Both the position numbers and the translations under genes were made by a program. The notes beneath the pieces were generated by a model. That model was not told where the DNA came from and ran no database searches. It saw only the letters and a program-made list of their open reading frames with translations. From positions 9,452,001 through 9,516,000 of the forward strand of contig JADLSH010000395.1 of NCBI GenBank assembly GCA_016169945.1: a DNA stretch of 64,000 bases, in the 5' to 3' direction. This DNA comes from Trachythela sp. YZ-2020 (lineage: Eukaryota > Cnidaria > Anthozoa > Malacalcyonacea > Clavulariidae). Below are positions 12,842 through 24,424 of the stretch, in pieces (positions within the stretch are counted from its first letter, which is position 1; each line of letters opens with the position of its first letter).

Positions 12842-13663
12842 GGGTGATGATTTCAGGACTGACTATTCCCACCTTGGCATGCTGTGTGCTCTTTTTCCAT
12901 CAGTTCCTGTTCTGGCGCTTACTGCAACTGCAAGCAAGAAAGACCGAGAAGCAATAAAGAACACGTTGTAGGAAGCCTTAACAGACCAAATATTTTCTGC
13001 GAGAAAGCATTCAGGAGTGGTCCAGATATAGAGTCGTATGAGGAGATATTAACACCGATTGCTCAAAATCTTTTGGCACAGAAAATTGAAGATCCCTTGA
13101 CAACTGTTTATCTCAATTTGAGATGGTGTGGATTTGCTTATAGGCTTTTTGAGAGAATTTTAGGCTGTGAGCAATATTTTCCAACTGATGCGGACCCAAT
13201 CCCTGAGAATAGATTATTCTCGCAATTCCATTCCCCACAAACTGCTGCCATGAAAGAGCAAATTTTGAAAGAACTTGGGCGTCAGTGTTCCAAAGTGAGG
13301 GTAGTGTTTGCCACAGTTGCGATGGGCATGGGAGTGAATATACCCACCATTCGAAACATCATACACATTGGACCACCCCGAACTGTCAGGGAGTATATGC
13401 AGGAAACTGGGAGAGCAGGCAAGGATGGATCCTCATCAATGGCAGTGTTGTACTACAATAATCGTGACATCGCAAAAATCAAGAAAGGAATCAGTGAGGA
13501 AATTAGAGACTATTGCCACTTGGAGTATTCATGCATGAGGAAATACCTTTTGGACCGTTTAGATGCAGGACTTACCGCCAAAGAACAGATTGTTGGGCAC
13601 TTCTGTTGCAGCAATTGCAGCAATTGCAGTTTGGTATGTGACTGTGCTAGTTGTAGCATGTGA

Positions 13664-14215
13664 TTTTAACCTTCATCATTCAAGACAAATTTGACAGAAA
13701 ATATAGCTTATTCATAATAAGTAAAGCTGCCAATTTGAATCTATTTTTGTAAAAAGAAAGATGACATAAAGGCCAATTTGTAGTAAACTAGCCATCTAAA
13801 TGAACATAAAAAACTGGCAGCCATTAATATTTGGGACAAAAATCTATAATTTGTATGTGCACATTTGTGAATCTTCTTTGTGTATATATTTAACTTTGCC
13901 AGAGTTATAATCATGTCAGTCACAAATTGAATATTTACGAATAAAACATACCTAAAATGCACTAAACAAAAACTAAAAACAATGTTCATATCAACTTGTT
14001 TAACAGTTCGATTTGCCCAGGCATTTTCTTTTAAGATGAACAACCCTGAATTTCAGCTACTTAGCAAATTATTATTTATTTATCAGAAAGATATTTTGGT
14101 TGTGCATACATCACCCATTAATGGCCAAACTTTCCCTTGACAAGTTAAATCATTTGCATCAAACAATGTAAAATAGTCTGGTGTTGGACAAAATAAAATA
14201 GTCCGGCATTAGATA
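13664..14215. other. Gene-free stretch
   Basis: AT-rich sequence after the RecQ stop. From about 14130 it contains degenerate repeats of a TAAAATAGTCTGGYRTTRGAC motif that recur at 14370-14480 and again inside the DUF6589 intron at 15840-15880. Confidence 0.4.
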
Positions 14216-14363
14216 AGGCTCTTCCACTTGTCGCAAAAACCAACTAGCAAGCTCGCTGCGAGTACTTCCATCCAATCACAACGCTCGACAGTTTATTTTA
14301 ATTACATGCAAGAACTCGCAGCGAGTTTGGGAGTTGGTTTTTGCGATGAGTGGAAAAGAGCCT
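14216..14363. mobile_element. 148-bp MITE with long inverted arms
   Basis: The ends are inverted copies: AGGCTCTTCCACTTGTCGCA at 14216 onward and, read inward from 14363 on the other strand, AGGCTCTTTTCCACTCATCG. Further inward both carry AAAAACCAACT and then CTCGCTGCGAGT. The arms are about 55 bp with small indels. No coding capacity. The flanking bases suggest at most a very short target duplication (ATA on both sides), so the superfamily is not determined. Confidence 0.65.
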
Positions 14364-14537
14364 ATAGTATAAAATAGTCTGGTATTAGAAATACGATACG
14401 TTTAATCCATTAAAGCACAAGGCCCTCCCTTAATGAGTAAAATCATCTGGCATTAGACAAAGTAAAATAACAAAGTTCGGCGCATTGTGCCTTAATGGAT
14501 TAAATTACAACTAATAATCACTCCCTGTCATAAGACT

Positions 14538-17060
14538 TTAATCCTCATCAACAATCGCTTCCTCAGCATCAGTTTCCATTGTTGGGACATTGTACAACAA
14601 ATTCTTCTTATGTCGTTCCAACCATTCCTTGAATTTAACTTCTTCAAGATCATGCAGGGGATCAGATGACACAGATGGGAAAGAATTGTGCTTTCTGTCA
14701 CTCTTGTTTGCAAAAGGCTTTAGATTATGCAAGTCTTTCAAGATTTGCAATTCATCTGAAGATTTGTGACTATGGGCAGTTGGTTTGGCATGAATAGCTG
14801 CTTGGTCATCAAAATTCTGCATTGTTTTTCTTATTCCACCTACTGCTTTGCTCGCACGCTCAATGGCCTTGTCCGTCTTGTTTGCACCCATGTTCTTTAT
14901 CAATTTCTTCAAGTCTCTGTTCCGATTCTCTTGCATCAGATCAATTTCCAAATTCTTTCCCTTGCCTCCAGTCCAGTTTGCAGTTGCTGCCCAAGTGCAT
15001 TGGTAAGCTTCTTCTTCTGAAAGCAAAACATCATTCTGGATAATGCTGATGAACATTTCAATCCCATATGCATTGTAACCAGAGTCGGTCTTGAAATGGT
15101 GTAGTAGTTGCTTGTGGAGTTGGTTTATTCGATGCCCGTTCCCTTCTCTAACAGCATCTTTGAGGTCAGCAACTAGAAAGTAGTACTTGAGCAAGAGCAG
15201 TGAGTGTTCGCTCACATAATCTGGGCTCTCTGGTGGAATGTCATCTTGTTCAGGTTTGCCTTGTACAGCTACTGGACCAGGTGTGATCAAGTACTCATTG
15301 ATAAATTTATCCAACATTCCATCCCAGTATGCTTTCTTGTGTTTCTCTACAGACATCAAACGGTAAGGTGGGCTGTTCTTCCTTGGTGGATCACTTACTG
15401 TTGACATGCTAAAGAAATTTAACAGTGCCTCAACAGTATAGCATCTGCCAACTGCAAGAAATGATTGCTTGCACTCTTCGAAGTGCTTCACATCCTTGGT
15501 GACATTTCTTCTCTGAAGTACCGAAGGGTTCCAATTTCTCGCGCAGAATTCTTGTACAACTTCTTGAATATTAACTAAATATAATACATGAAAGTTTTTT
15601 AGTTTATAATATGTACAATTATGAAGTCCAGAAGGGGGACCAATTCCTTTTGGGAACCAAGAGAAATCTGTACCATGATGCATTTTTATTTGACTCCGTC
15701 TTCTAATGCCAGACACGTATCAAGGAGAGACTATTGTGCCAATGGTACAGTAATAAAGGGTTAAGGAACTGCCCAAAGTAATTTGTAAAATTGATCCAAT
15801 GAATACTAGAATGCTTGATGCAAGAGTCTCCCTGTGACAAGTAAAATTGTCTACTGTTAGACAGAGTAAAATAAGAAAGTAGGTTGTGCCTTAATGGGTT
15901 AAATTAAAAGGCTCTAACTCATTAAGGCCCATTAGGGTCACCAGGGCACATTGTGCCTTAATCAGTTAGCAAGAAACATTGGCATATAGTTTTTGTTAGC
16001 TCATTAAGGCCCAAGGGTTGCACATGGGGACATTGCACAGGTTAATTTAGTATTATATACTAAATACGACTTACTTTAATAAGGCTTTATTGGTATGCCA
16101 ATCTGCTATTCCAAAGGGATAGAGATGATCTAGCCTATCTGTGGGAGTGTAACAGCCAGCTCTAAGATCTTTACCACCTGCCAGTCTTACTCTTGACAAC
16201 TGATCACCATAACATGGAACCTTCGGTAAGGGATTATCAGGGGGAAGGACTCGTGGGACGTGTGCTCCAGGCTGATCAGGACGAGACGTTGTTCCAATAG
16301 GAGGACCAGGAATAACAACAGGTACACTAGAGTTGCTAGTGATACCAGCTTTGGAATACAGTTGTTGAATCCATGTTTCCATAGTGTCCAACACAGCTAC
16401 TAACTCAGCGTATTTCTTCTCGTCTTTCATCATATCGGAATATGGAATGATAACAGATGGTGATCTCATTTCGACTGGATAGAGGCTTGAGGTACTACCT
16501 ACAAGGTCCTTAAAAGGTTTGAAGGCCTGTAGGAATTCACAGATTATATTTCCCAGGAGGATCTTGTATCGTTCCCTTGTGCAAGCCATTTCTTCTGCAT
16601 TTGGAGTGACAATTTCTCTGACATTTACAAGTGCAAGAGACTGTTGAGGTGCATTGCTGGAAAATTCCTTTTGAGGTACACGGTCAAACACCAAGCTGGT
16701 TGTAACTGCATGGATATCTCTATTTTGGTTGTCTGATCGCATCTCATGAACTTTAATTGTCCAGTCAATGTTATCCATGACAAACACAAACTTGTGACCT
16801 TTCTTGACAAGTTTGACAGCATGATCCATGAAATGTTTCCCGATATCATCCATAATTGGATACTTCATCTGAGATGTCAGGCAAAATCCATACTTATTCA
16901 ATCTATCCAACACCTAGTAAAGTAATCAGGTCTAAAATATTGTATATCCTTTACATCTGGGATGGGGGGCAATCCTTCACACAATTGTGAAGATTCAATT
17001 GAACGTAAAAGTTCATTTATGTTCTCAGCTCGAACAATGCGTGATCATCAGGGATAGGCC
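14538..17060 (-). pseudogene. DUF6589-family protein, two exons, one frameshift
   Basis: Minus-strand gene of the DUF6589 family, abundant in cnidarians and fungi and of unknown function (suspected transposon-related). Upstream coding from about 17045 reads VRAENINELLRSIE and SQLCEGLPPIPDVK; a one-base shift near 16915 leads into LDRLNKYGF. The hallmark block is FVFVMDNIDWT followed by HEMRSDNQNRDIHAV (about 16790-16700), then GDQLSRVRLAGGKDL and RLDHLYPFGIADWHT. A consensus donor GTAAGT (16074-16069) and acceptor TATATTTAG (ending 15575) define a 500-bp intron. Exon 2 (15574-14538) continues NIQEVVQEFCARNW and VKHFEECKQSF, then LLKYYFLVADLKDAVREG, and ends with a charged tail ...TDAEEAIVDED. 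Exon 2 is fully open and looks well preserved. The first coding exon of the family was not found. Confidence 0.75.
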
Positions 17061-17202
17061 AGTGATAGGCAAAGAGGGTAAAAGTCAAACCAGAATCACA
17101 AAACATGGTATTATTTTGGAACCGAATGACAGTCATCATATAGTTCCAGCTTGATCCCGCTGTTGGTATCATCAAGCATTTTCCAAGAACCGACAACATC
17201 AC

Positions 17203-18053
17203 TTTTTTGAAGCTGGTTTAACAGGTCATTCGTAGTTGAGGTGACGAGATAACACCAGTAGATGTGCTGGGTTGGTCTGGCAATGTATGTTTCACCAACT
17301 CACAACCCTTTTTTTATAGTCTCCCCCTCATGACTTTGTGTTGGTATATTCTCTGTAGGAACACTACCTGGAGCCAGAACCATTCTTTTTGGATCTGCAA
17401 ATGAAATAATTACACTGGACGTATATCAAAAAATGTCTGCCATATTTTTTGTTAACTTTATTCAAAGATTCAAACTTTTGCATTACATTTAATTACAGAC
17501 GTGTAATGTTAAATAGAAATTATATAACTGGCCAAAATATCTGTAAAACCACTTGCCTTTAACTCTTTCTGGTCAGTCGCATGCGACTTTATTCTAATTT
17601 TTCCGGAAGTATTTACTCTCTTGTAATGGGACATGCATCATTCGATAGCTAATGACTTCCGCTTTAACACGATAGGTGCTGTGGCCAGACTGAAATTATA
17701 TATGCGAAATAATTAACATAAATCTTACTCTAAATATAGGGTGTCATGACATGGGTGTTTCCAAAAAAGTCTTAAATACATTGTTTTTTTTTATATAAAA
17801 ATATGTTATATTTCCTTATGCTGAATGATATCCACCTGTTAAGTATAATTTTTCGTTTTTGGACAATTCAAACAAACTGCCATTTGTCAAAATACCAATT
17901 CCGCTATATGAAAAATCACTACCATCTTCCACAATTCCTTTGTTCATTATTATTCAAAAAACATACAAAACACAATACAATTGCTTTTCAAGTTCTCGTG
18001 GACATTGGGTAAGAGTAAAAAAATGTATGCCATTGAAGTACCATAACATAATG
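17203..18053. other. Gene-free stretch
   Basis: No supported gene. A 30-base stretch beginning CAAACTGCCATTTGTCAAAA at about 17875 is repeated directly at about 18089, inside the gag-like remnant, with two or three differences. Confidence 0.4.
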
Positions 18054-18631
18054 TTAAAAGATGTCACAGATTTTCTCTGAGTCAAGCAAACTGCCATTTG
18101 GTAAAAATACCAATTCTGTGGCAAAGTGTCCTTTCTCGCCACAGGTATAGCACAATCCTGTAGTAGAACCTCTTTGCGGACGTCGGGTGTCTTGCGCTGG
18201 TTGAGAGCGTCTAGCTTGTTGATTTTGTTCGAACACAATTAATTTTCTCCTCCATCTGCTGTTTTACAGCCATGTCCGAGACTAGAGCTACCAGACGAGC
18301 TAACTCGGAAGACTGACTTGTACCACAGGCGTTGCTTTCATCCGTGGTTGTTGCGGACGCGGAGTTGTATGAATCAGGTGTAGTTTTTAACAGCTCTGTA
18401 TCTTTGAACGAACGATAGCATTTTAGGCAGATCAGGCACTGGGTCGTATGCCAAGAGCTTTATTTTCATCTGCTTTGGTAATCCTCGCATAAACTGCCTC
18501 GTTAAAAAGACCGGCAGATCAGCCAGTTCAACGTGCTTATTGGCCAGAAAAAGCAATTGACTGGCCAGAGAAATGGCGGCCAACATGTTTAATGCGATAT
18601 GCGCGACCTCAAAAAATTCAAAGGTTCCCAC
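18054..18631 (-). pseudogene. Retroelement gag-like fragment with zinc knuckle
   Basis: Minus strand. The first part (18631-18374) reads LADLPVFLTRQFMRGLPK and then LLAYDPVPDLPKMLSFVQR, a capsid-like helical pattern of retrotransposon Gag proteins. After a frame change come a Ser/Thr-rich linker and SELARLVALVSDMAVKQQM. A basic QARRSQPAQDTRRPQRG segment then precedes CYTCGEKGHFATEL, a nucleocapsid zinc knuckle of the C-x2-C-x4-H-x4-C type whose last cysteine is Leu. No protease, RT or long terminal repeats are seen nearby. It is a degraded fragment of an LTR- or DIRS-type retrotransposon; the class cannot be decided. Confidence 0.5.
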
Positions 18632-20501
18632 GAGAGTGAACCCTCTATATCATATTTACTCTATGGCCTTAGCGCCAATAGTAAACATTGAAAATTAGAA
18701 ATATTGTGTGTTTTCAATAGCAGATTACTTTGCATACACTTAGGTTGACAAGGGTCCACACATTTCGTTTTTCCCCTGAAATCTCTTCTTTTCAATAATG
18801 TTTAGCATAATGCTTTAATGTTAAGAGAAAGTATTTCCAAATCCCGATATATTCAAGCATTTGTGGACCAAACTCTGAACAGATATCCTCGAAAATGAAC
18901 GAAGAATACGAAGAATTACGTTCGCTGGTAAAGCCTTTTTATTTCGTTTTTCCTTCATCTCCGCCATGTTGATAAACCCATGCTTTCTAGCATACAGCCG
19001 ATGTCCTGTGAGGAGAGACGGCTCAAATATATCTTTGTTTATGCTCGTTTCTTTTTACTTTCACACTCTTTTGGCAGCCACCTGAGTCATGTCGGACAAA
19101 AAATGATGAAAAGTTATTTGCAATTCAAATTAAATATTGAAAGTCCGTCTCTAAAATATGCAGCCCAACTATTCACAAGAAAAGCTTTATTTGCTGTGGA
19201 TATTCCTTACCCAGTTTTAAAATTATGGAATGATGTATGTCGAAGTATAACTTTATGTTACCAAACGTACTGTAATATTATCCGATAAAGGCAAATTCAA
19301 CGACTCTTCCGTGCGTGCGGTATATTTACGATAAAACATATGTAATTATACTTTATGTGTTAGTATACATGTCCACACTTTAAATCCCAAATAGTTTATC
19401 GTTTTTCTAGCTTGATCTAATATAATATACAAAAGGGATTTAGAATACAGTTATTTAGTATTTGCTGAAAGTATCCATATCACTATGCTATTGTGTCTGT
19501 GCATATGGTCTGTGACTGTGAGACATCAGTGTCCAATAAGCCGACTTATTTTAAAGTCTTTGTCCCATAGTATAGACAAAATTTAGTGTACATTTATGTT
19601 TTTATTCTGCTGTACTATACACTCTACAGCTGATTCAATGAGAACTCTAACTCTGAACCTTGGACTAAATTTTACATATATATATTATATATCTGTGGAA
19701 AGGCTACGCATCAGTTTTTATGAATTATGTCTCGAATTATGTATGAAAAATATTTTGTAAACCTGATGCGCTATCATTTCAATCAATCAATCAATCAATC
19801 AAATTTTTAATCACTCAATAATCATTACAAGTCAAAATAAAGAAATACAAGTTATTACATAGGAAAGAGTGAAGGCCATCTGAAATAACCATATGGGCTA
19901 GACGAGTCAGATGACCTTTAACAATGTAGATATATATGTATGTACATTTCTTTGCATATAGCCTATATTTACAGTACAATATCGTAATTTGTATTTTTCC
20001 CCAGCTGCGGACGAGTATTTTGCCTTCACTCAGGCTTCAGACTTGTACATGTTTATAGAATCGGCAACAAGAAGGGACTTCTCGAATAACATAAATCATA
20101 ATTTACCACATTTCCCTGATAATTTTTGTATCTTACTACCTTCTAAACTGTAAAATGCTTCAACAGATTTTAGAGTGGACATCAATCTCCGGCTCTCCGC
20201 ATGTTTATAGCTTGGCATATTACAAAAATATTATAAATATAGGTTTCTATATTTGTAGTGACGATTGATTTAATAATATAGATTAGATCCAGAGGCGTCT
20301 GATATGAACCGTGCTCGAGAGAACATTGAACAACACCTCAAAAGCATACAATTTTGGTTGGTTACTTGACTGTTGATAAAACTGTTTACTACGTTTTTAA
20401 AACTTAAAAGCAAACAAAAAACACATTTTGCAAGTGTTTTGAACTATATATGATTCTCGAGATATATTATACATAATAATATCCCACTCCTTGCAATTAA
20501 A
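18632..20501. other. Gene-poor stretch
   Basis: Nothing convincing. A tiny possible first exon, ATG at 18896 reading MNEEYEELRSL before a GTAAAG donor-like site, has no partner exon. A frame at 18980-19288 has no recognised domain. (ATCA)n near 19785-19802 and AT runs are simple sequence. Confidence 0.35.
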
Positions 20502-20864
20502 GTGTATAATTTTCAACTGGAAGCATGTAATATGATACTTCTCCTCACCCCCTTAGGCAATAAAAATTTAAAGAGACACGTGACCAGCTCCATCCAGGGT
20601 TTTATCTCCACAAGAGGGAAAAGCCTGGGTACGAGGATGTTTGGTTTGTGGAGTCTGGATATATCAAGCATCTTTGGACTGGATATATCAAGCATCAATG
20701 TGACCAAGAAGATTACTGGAATTGTTCACTCTGTTTCAGTTGCTGAAACCAACAGTACAAACACAGAAAGTGAGCAGCACCAAGGATATGATGCACTTTT
20801 GAAAAGTACTAGGAAAAAAGGTAGACAAAATCTTGTTCCTGCTGGACAAATTTTAAGTAAGTGA
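20502..20864 (+). CDS. Exon fragment of a TE-associated hypothetical protein
   Basis: The plus frame ends at a consensus donor (TTTTAA|GTAAGTG near 20860). The last part reads VTKKITGIVHSVSVAET, then QGYDALLKSTRKKGRQNL and VPAGQILS. It probably pairs with the KARKQLAAIDWN piece at about 22694, the two being separated by an intron and a LINE insertion. The 5' part overlaps a dispersed CCTGGGTACGAGG repeat and is probably not coding throughout. No function can be assigned. Confidence 0.35.
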   Translation: MYNFQLEACNMILLLTPLGNKNLKRHVTSSIQGFISTRGKSLGTRMFGLWSLDISSIFGLDISSINVTKKITGIVHSVSVAETNSTNTESEQHQGYDALLKSTRKKGRQNLVPAGQILSK

Positions 20865-20960
20865 TGATTTTTACCACAAAGTAACAATGTTAGTTGATGC
20901 ATTACCATGGTAATATCTCATAAAAAACAAAGGCGTGATCAATTTTACCAAATGTGTTCA

Positions 20961-21072
20961 ATGTCGAGGTCACCTGGAAAACTGGTACAATGTCGAGGTC
21001 ACCTGGAAAACTGGTACAATGTCGAGGTCACCTGGAAAACTGGTACAATGTCGAGGTCACCTGGTACTGTGC
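20961..21072. repeat. 29-bp minisatellite, 4 copies
   Basis: A 29-bp unit starting ATGTCGAGGTCACCTGGAAA begins at 20961, 20990, 21019 and 21048. The first three are identical and the last is truncated after CACCTGG. Exact homogeneity indicates recent expansion. It lies in the presumed intron of the surrounding TE-associated gene. Confidence 0.9.
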
Positions 21073-21430
21073 TAATATGCGGGTAATAGGGTAATACCGA
21101 TCAGATAACTATACTGTACCATTTCATCATCTCAGTGACAATTTATGTCAATACAAATGATCAACTAATAATGCCCAACAGCCCCCCCCCCCCCAAAATC
21201 TTTAAACCATTTTTTTTATTTTTACAGGCATACAGGTTCCATTGAATGTGCAAACAGTCTAAGCTTAGTCTACACTCCAAAAAGAATGCCATTCAGGTTT
21301 GTCTCCAATTATTTGTTCAAACAATTTATAATGTCTTTTCTATCTCTGCGATGTCCTAAATAAGATGGATGATTATATTTAGCTACAGATCATGGCTCGC
21401 TGACATCATAATGCCTCGATCCGTTTCAGT

Positions 21431-22532
21431 TTGGCAGTGTCAAAAAATCATCTACAACCCATGCCCTCGTCCACCTCGTCCACCAATTGCTACTCGCGAC
21501 TGAGACGCCTAAAACATTCGTTAGATCTTGCCTTATTGATTTTTCCAAAGCCTTCGACAGGATCGATCACAACATTCTACTGCAAAAGCTCCTACTTCTT
21601 AACGTTCCCCCAATTTTGTTGAACTGGTGTGCTGACTTCTTACGACTCCATCAGCAGCGTGTGAAGGTTGGCCAATTTACATCTACGTGGTTGAGAATCA
21701 ACGCAGGCGTACCACAGGGAACCAAGCTTGGTCCGTTGTTCTTCCTCGTCATGGTTAACGACCTGTCTTCCTCGCTTCCACTTTACAAGTATGTGGACGA
21801 TTGCTCGACTTATGAAATTATTTCCACCACTGCCGTTGTTCCATCAGCTTTGCAACGAGAAATTGATAATATTTCCCGGTGGTCGACAGCCAACAATATG
21901 AGACTCAATGTTACGAAGACTAAAGAGTTCACCGTATCATTTCTGAAAAATCCTCCCGTGCTTCCTCCACTTACCATCAATCAAGTACCTTTGGAATCCG
22001 TGCAATCATTTAAATTCTTGGGCGTTATGTTATCATCTGATCTTAAATGGGAAACGCATATAAATTATATTTGTTCTAAAGCAAGCAGCCGTTTGTACGC
22101 TCTAAGGACGCTTAAACGGAGTGGTGTTCCTGCTACAGATCTCTGTTCTGTTTTTTTGTTACTTTTGTCAGGCCTATTCTAGAATACGCGTGTCCTGTGT
22201 GGCATTTTTCGCTGACGGTACTGCAGAAAGACAACGTTGAACATATACAAAGGCGTGCTGTCCGAATCATCTATCCTCATCTCTCGTACAAGCAAGGTTT
22301 ATGTGAACTTAACTTATCAACCCTTTTTGAAAGGAGAGAATCTATATGCCGGACTTTCTATGAACGTTCTTTGTCTCCGGACTGTAATTTAAATGACTTG
22401 ATTCCTCGGCCTGTTCCTAACCGCTATCACTTCCGGGACGCACGAAAAATTCCATTGATTAAGTGTAGGACTAATAGATTCCAGAACAGTTTTTTACCAT
22501 CGTGTGTTAGGTTATGGGATAATTGTAATTAG
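21431..22532 (+). pseudogene. 5'-truncated LINE reverse transcriptase
   Basis: Non-LTR reverse transcriptase lacking the N-terminal endonuclease. Motifs are LIDFSKAFDRIDHNILL (RT block A), INAGVPQGTKLGPLFFL (block B), KYVDDCSTYE (catalytic YVDD), FLGVMLSSDLKWETHI, and a C-terminal EHIQRRAVRIIYP and SFLPSCVRLWDN. Two single-base frame changes (near 21490 and 22185) break it. The 3' UTR continues to about 22693, where it ends in an AATAATAAATTCAAATTCAA tail, typical of L2/CR1-like ends. It has interrupted the exon now starting KARKQLAA. It is a different subfamily from the LINE at 9.3-12.7 kb (block C YVDD versus YADD). Confidence 0.75.
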
Positions 22533-22693
22533 TTCATCCAATTTCTATCATATAGACATGTTAGTAAATACCTTAACTAGATATTTTAACTATTTTAACT
22601 ATTTTTAATCAATTGTAACTCGAGTTTTTCAATTTTCAGATACGTCTGTAGATTGCCATTCAAGTGTTTTAATAATAAATTCAAATTCAAAAA

Positions 22694-22945
22694 GGCAAGA
22701 AAACAATTGGCAGCGATAGACTGGAACTACCACATTAATCTCCCACAATCTAAAAATAGTTCTGGAGAGGACATTGCCACACGAAAGTACAACCCCAGAA
22801 CGAGGCAATGGGATGTAAAGACTGTGAAAGTGGAGAAAGGCTACGAGTACATCCCATTCCTAATCTCAAAGGTTTTCAGAAGAAGAGAAGATGATGTAGA
22901 AAGTGTCACACAGAGGACCATTCCATTTAATATACACCCCCCCCA
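22694..22945 (+). CDS. TE-associated ORF fragment (KARKQLAAIDWN)
   Basis: Open frame reading KARKQLAAIDWNYHINLPQ, then YNPRTRQWDVKTVKVEKGY and EYIPFLISKVFRRRED. This resembles the C-terminal ending of large transposon-derived proteins in cnidarians and sponges (pattern LAALDxNxHxxR ... K-xx-Y-xYI). The frame runs on into a G/T-rich minisatellite at 22935, so the true stop is lost or lies just before it. It is probably the 3' continuation of the exon at 20502-20864. No catalytic role can be given. Confidence 0.4.
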
Positions 22946-23300
22946 TGGATGGGGTTTTCTGAGGGGTGGCCTGAATTTTTTAAATTTCTTAGGGCATAGA
23001 CCACTGGAATGAGTATTTTCTGAGCGGTCATCTGAATTTTAAAAATTTCTTGGTGGTCATCTGAATTATAAAAATTTCTTAGGGCTTAGGCCACTAGAAT
23101 GAGAATTTTCCAGTGGTTGTCTAAATTTTAAAACAATTCTTAGGGTTTATGGATTAAATTTGGATTAAATTTGTCTAAAGGGCTGGCTAAAATGTGAAAA
23201 AAATTCTAAGGGTTATGCTACCTTGGATGAGATTTTCTGTGGGTTGGTGGAATTTTAAAAATTTCTTGGGTGTTATCCTACCCTACACTAACCGTCAGGT
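22935..23300. repeat. Degenerate minisatellite, ~65-70 bp unit
   Basis: About five diverged copies of a unit containing GATTTTCTGNGTGGT and then GAATTTTAAAAATTTCTTAG and GGGCNTAGNCCAC. Copies share order but carry many indels. Any open frame through it is incidental. Confidence 0.6.
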
Positions 23301-24139
23301 CTTTAAGATCAATCTATCAAAGGCCCTTCTGGTCCTATACTGCATGCTATCTCCTATCACACAAAATTTGTATACCCTTTATACCTTATATATGTTGTAC
23401 TTTCAAAAATGTTGAGTTTGTGCCATGATATAAAAGTACAAAGGGGGAGAGGGTCATGAGGTTTGAGTCGAACATTAATAACTTTGGAATATTTCAGTTA
23501 AATGTCCAAGATTAGAGTGCCACTTGGAAGAATATGTTACTGTAATTGGTGTTACCCTCTTTAAATAGAGTCACTTTCAGTTCAGCTCAACCACTATAAT
23601 AGCAGCATAATCCTATACACCAAAAATGAATTTTCCTTTTTATTTTGTGTAAATTCATTCGATATTTTGCAAAATAGTGTATATAGCCAGCACATTATTG
23701 TATTGATCTCACACTGCATGCTAGCTGGGGTGTCTCGAAGAATCTACTGAAATGTTAAAAAAGATCTAGTTCTATCCCGAACGAAATTTTATTATTTACC
23801 ATAATTTCTTTAACAATTAATCATAAAATTACTTAAACAGCCTAATTTACTCTTGTGTCATTGTGACAATGAACAAACAGAACATGCAATTGCAATATAT
23901 TACTACAAAAAAAATATATTCGTTAACTGCCTTCCTATCTTGTAATAACTTATTAATACAATAACTAGAAACATGCATACTTTACTTATTTAGTCAACCG
24001 TTAATTTACTATAATCTATATTTTCTTCTTTTGTTTATCATATTTGCTTATCCGATGTCAATAATATGCAAACTAAAAAACGAAAGATCGCCGCTTAAAC
24101 ATGGTTAATATATGTTGCAAATTAATATCAAACTCTGAA
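23301..24139. other. Gene-free flank of the hAT element
   Basis: AT-rich, without recognisable genes. Immediately adjacent to the hAT target-site duplication at 24140. Confidence 0.5.
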
Positions 24140-24147
24140 CCATATAT
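24140..24147. repeat. hAT target-site duplication, left
   Basis: CCATATAT, identical to the 8 bases directly after the right end (29949-29956). Eight-bp duplications are diagnostic for the hAT superfamily. Confidence 0.9.
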
Positions 24148-24424
24148 CAGGGGCGGATCTAGGAATTTTCGTACGTGAGTCAAAAAGTCTGAAATGTTAT
24201 CTTGGGCGTGGTCTTGATTTTCGATCGGCAAAAAAGACCCCCCGTGACACGATCGTTCGCGGTATTTAATTTCGCGATAGACAAAACTTCGAAGGAATTT
24301 TAAAAAAGCCGTTTCGCCCTATATCAGGGCTCATCAGCATGCCTAGGAAACACAAATTGCAATATATCAACAGTATATAGAGCAAAGTGGTGATTCCGAC
24401 ATGGACAGCCTTTAGACGGCTGTT

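Larger units (their letters stand above)
7659..13663 (+). pseudogene. RecQ-like DNA helicase, two exons, frameshifted
   Basis: ATP-dependent 3'-5' DNA helicase of the RecQ-like family expanded in cnidarians. Exon 1 (about 7659-8102) carries the Q-motif-like KPKQAKCLEALF, Walker A LPTGYGKSLIYQ and, after a frameshift near 7840, NSLVDDQL and the Walker B box VVDEAHCILEW. It ends at a consensus donor GTGAGT (8103-8108). Exon 2 starts after TTTTTTAG at 12842 and restores phase (TG|G = Trp), continuing GDDFRTDYSHLGML and ALTATASKK. A second frameshift lies near 12960. Motifs follow as FATVAMGMGVNIP and QETGRAGKDG, then LYYNNRDIAK and a Cys-rich tail ending at 13663. The 4.7 kb intron contains two LINEs. 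The order and spacing match a full helicase core; the frameshifts make it a likely pseudogene unless they are assembly errors. Confidence 0.8.

Noticed and set aside
14766..15404. Plus-strand open frames over the DUF6589 exon
   Set aside because: Shadows of the well-conserved minus-strand exon.
17038..17060. CTGATGA on the minus strand near the DUF6589 exon
   Set aside because: No GAAA core or stems follow; it is coding sequence.
18054..18631. Endogenous retrovirus
   Set aside because: Only a gag-like piece with an altered zinc knuckle; no envelope, polymerase or LTRs, so an ordinary retrotransposon fragment is sufficient.
19141..19288. LINE C-terminal remnant (LFTRKALFAVDIPYPVLKLW)
   Set aside because: Weak resemblance only to the RxxxxFxxxxxxLWN ending; no RT motif upstream.
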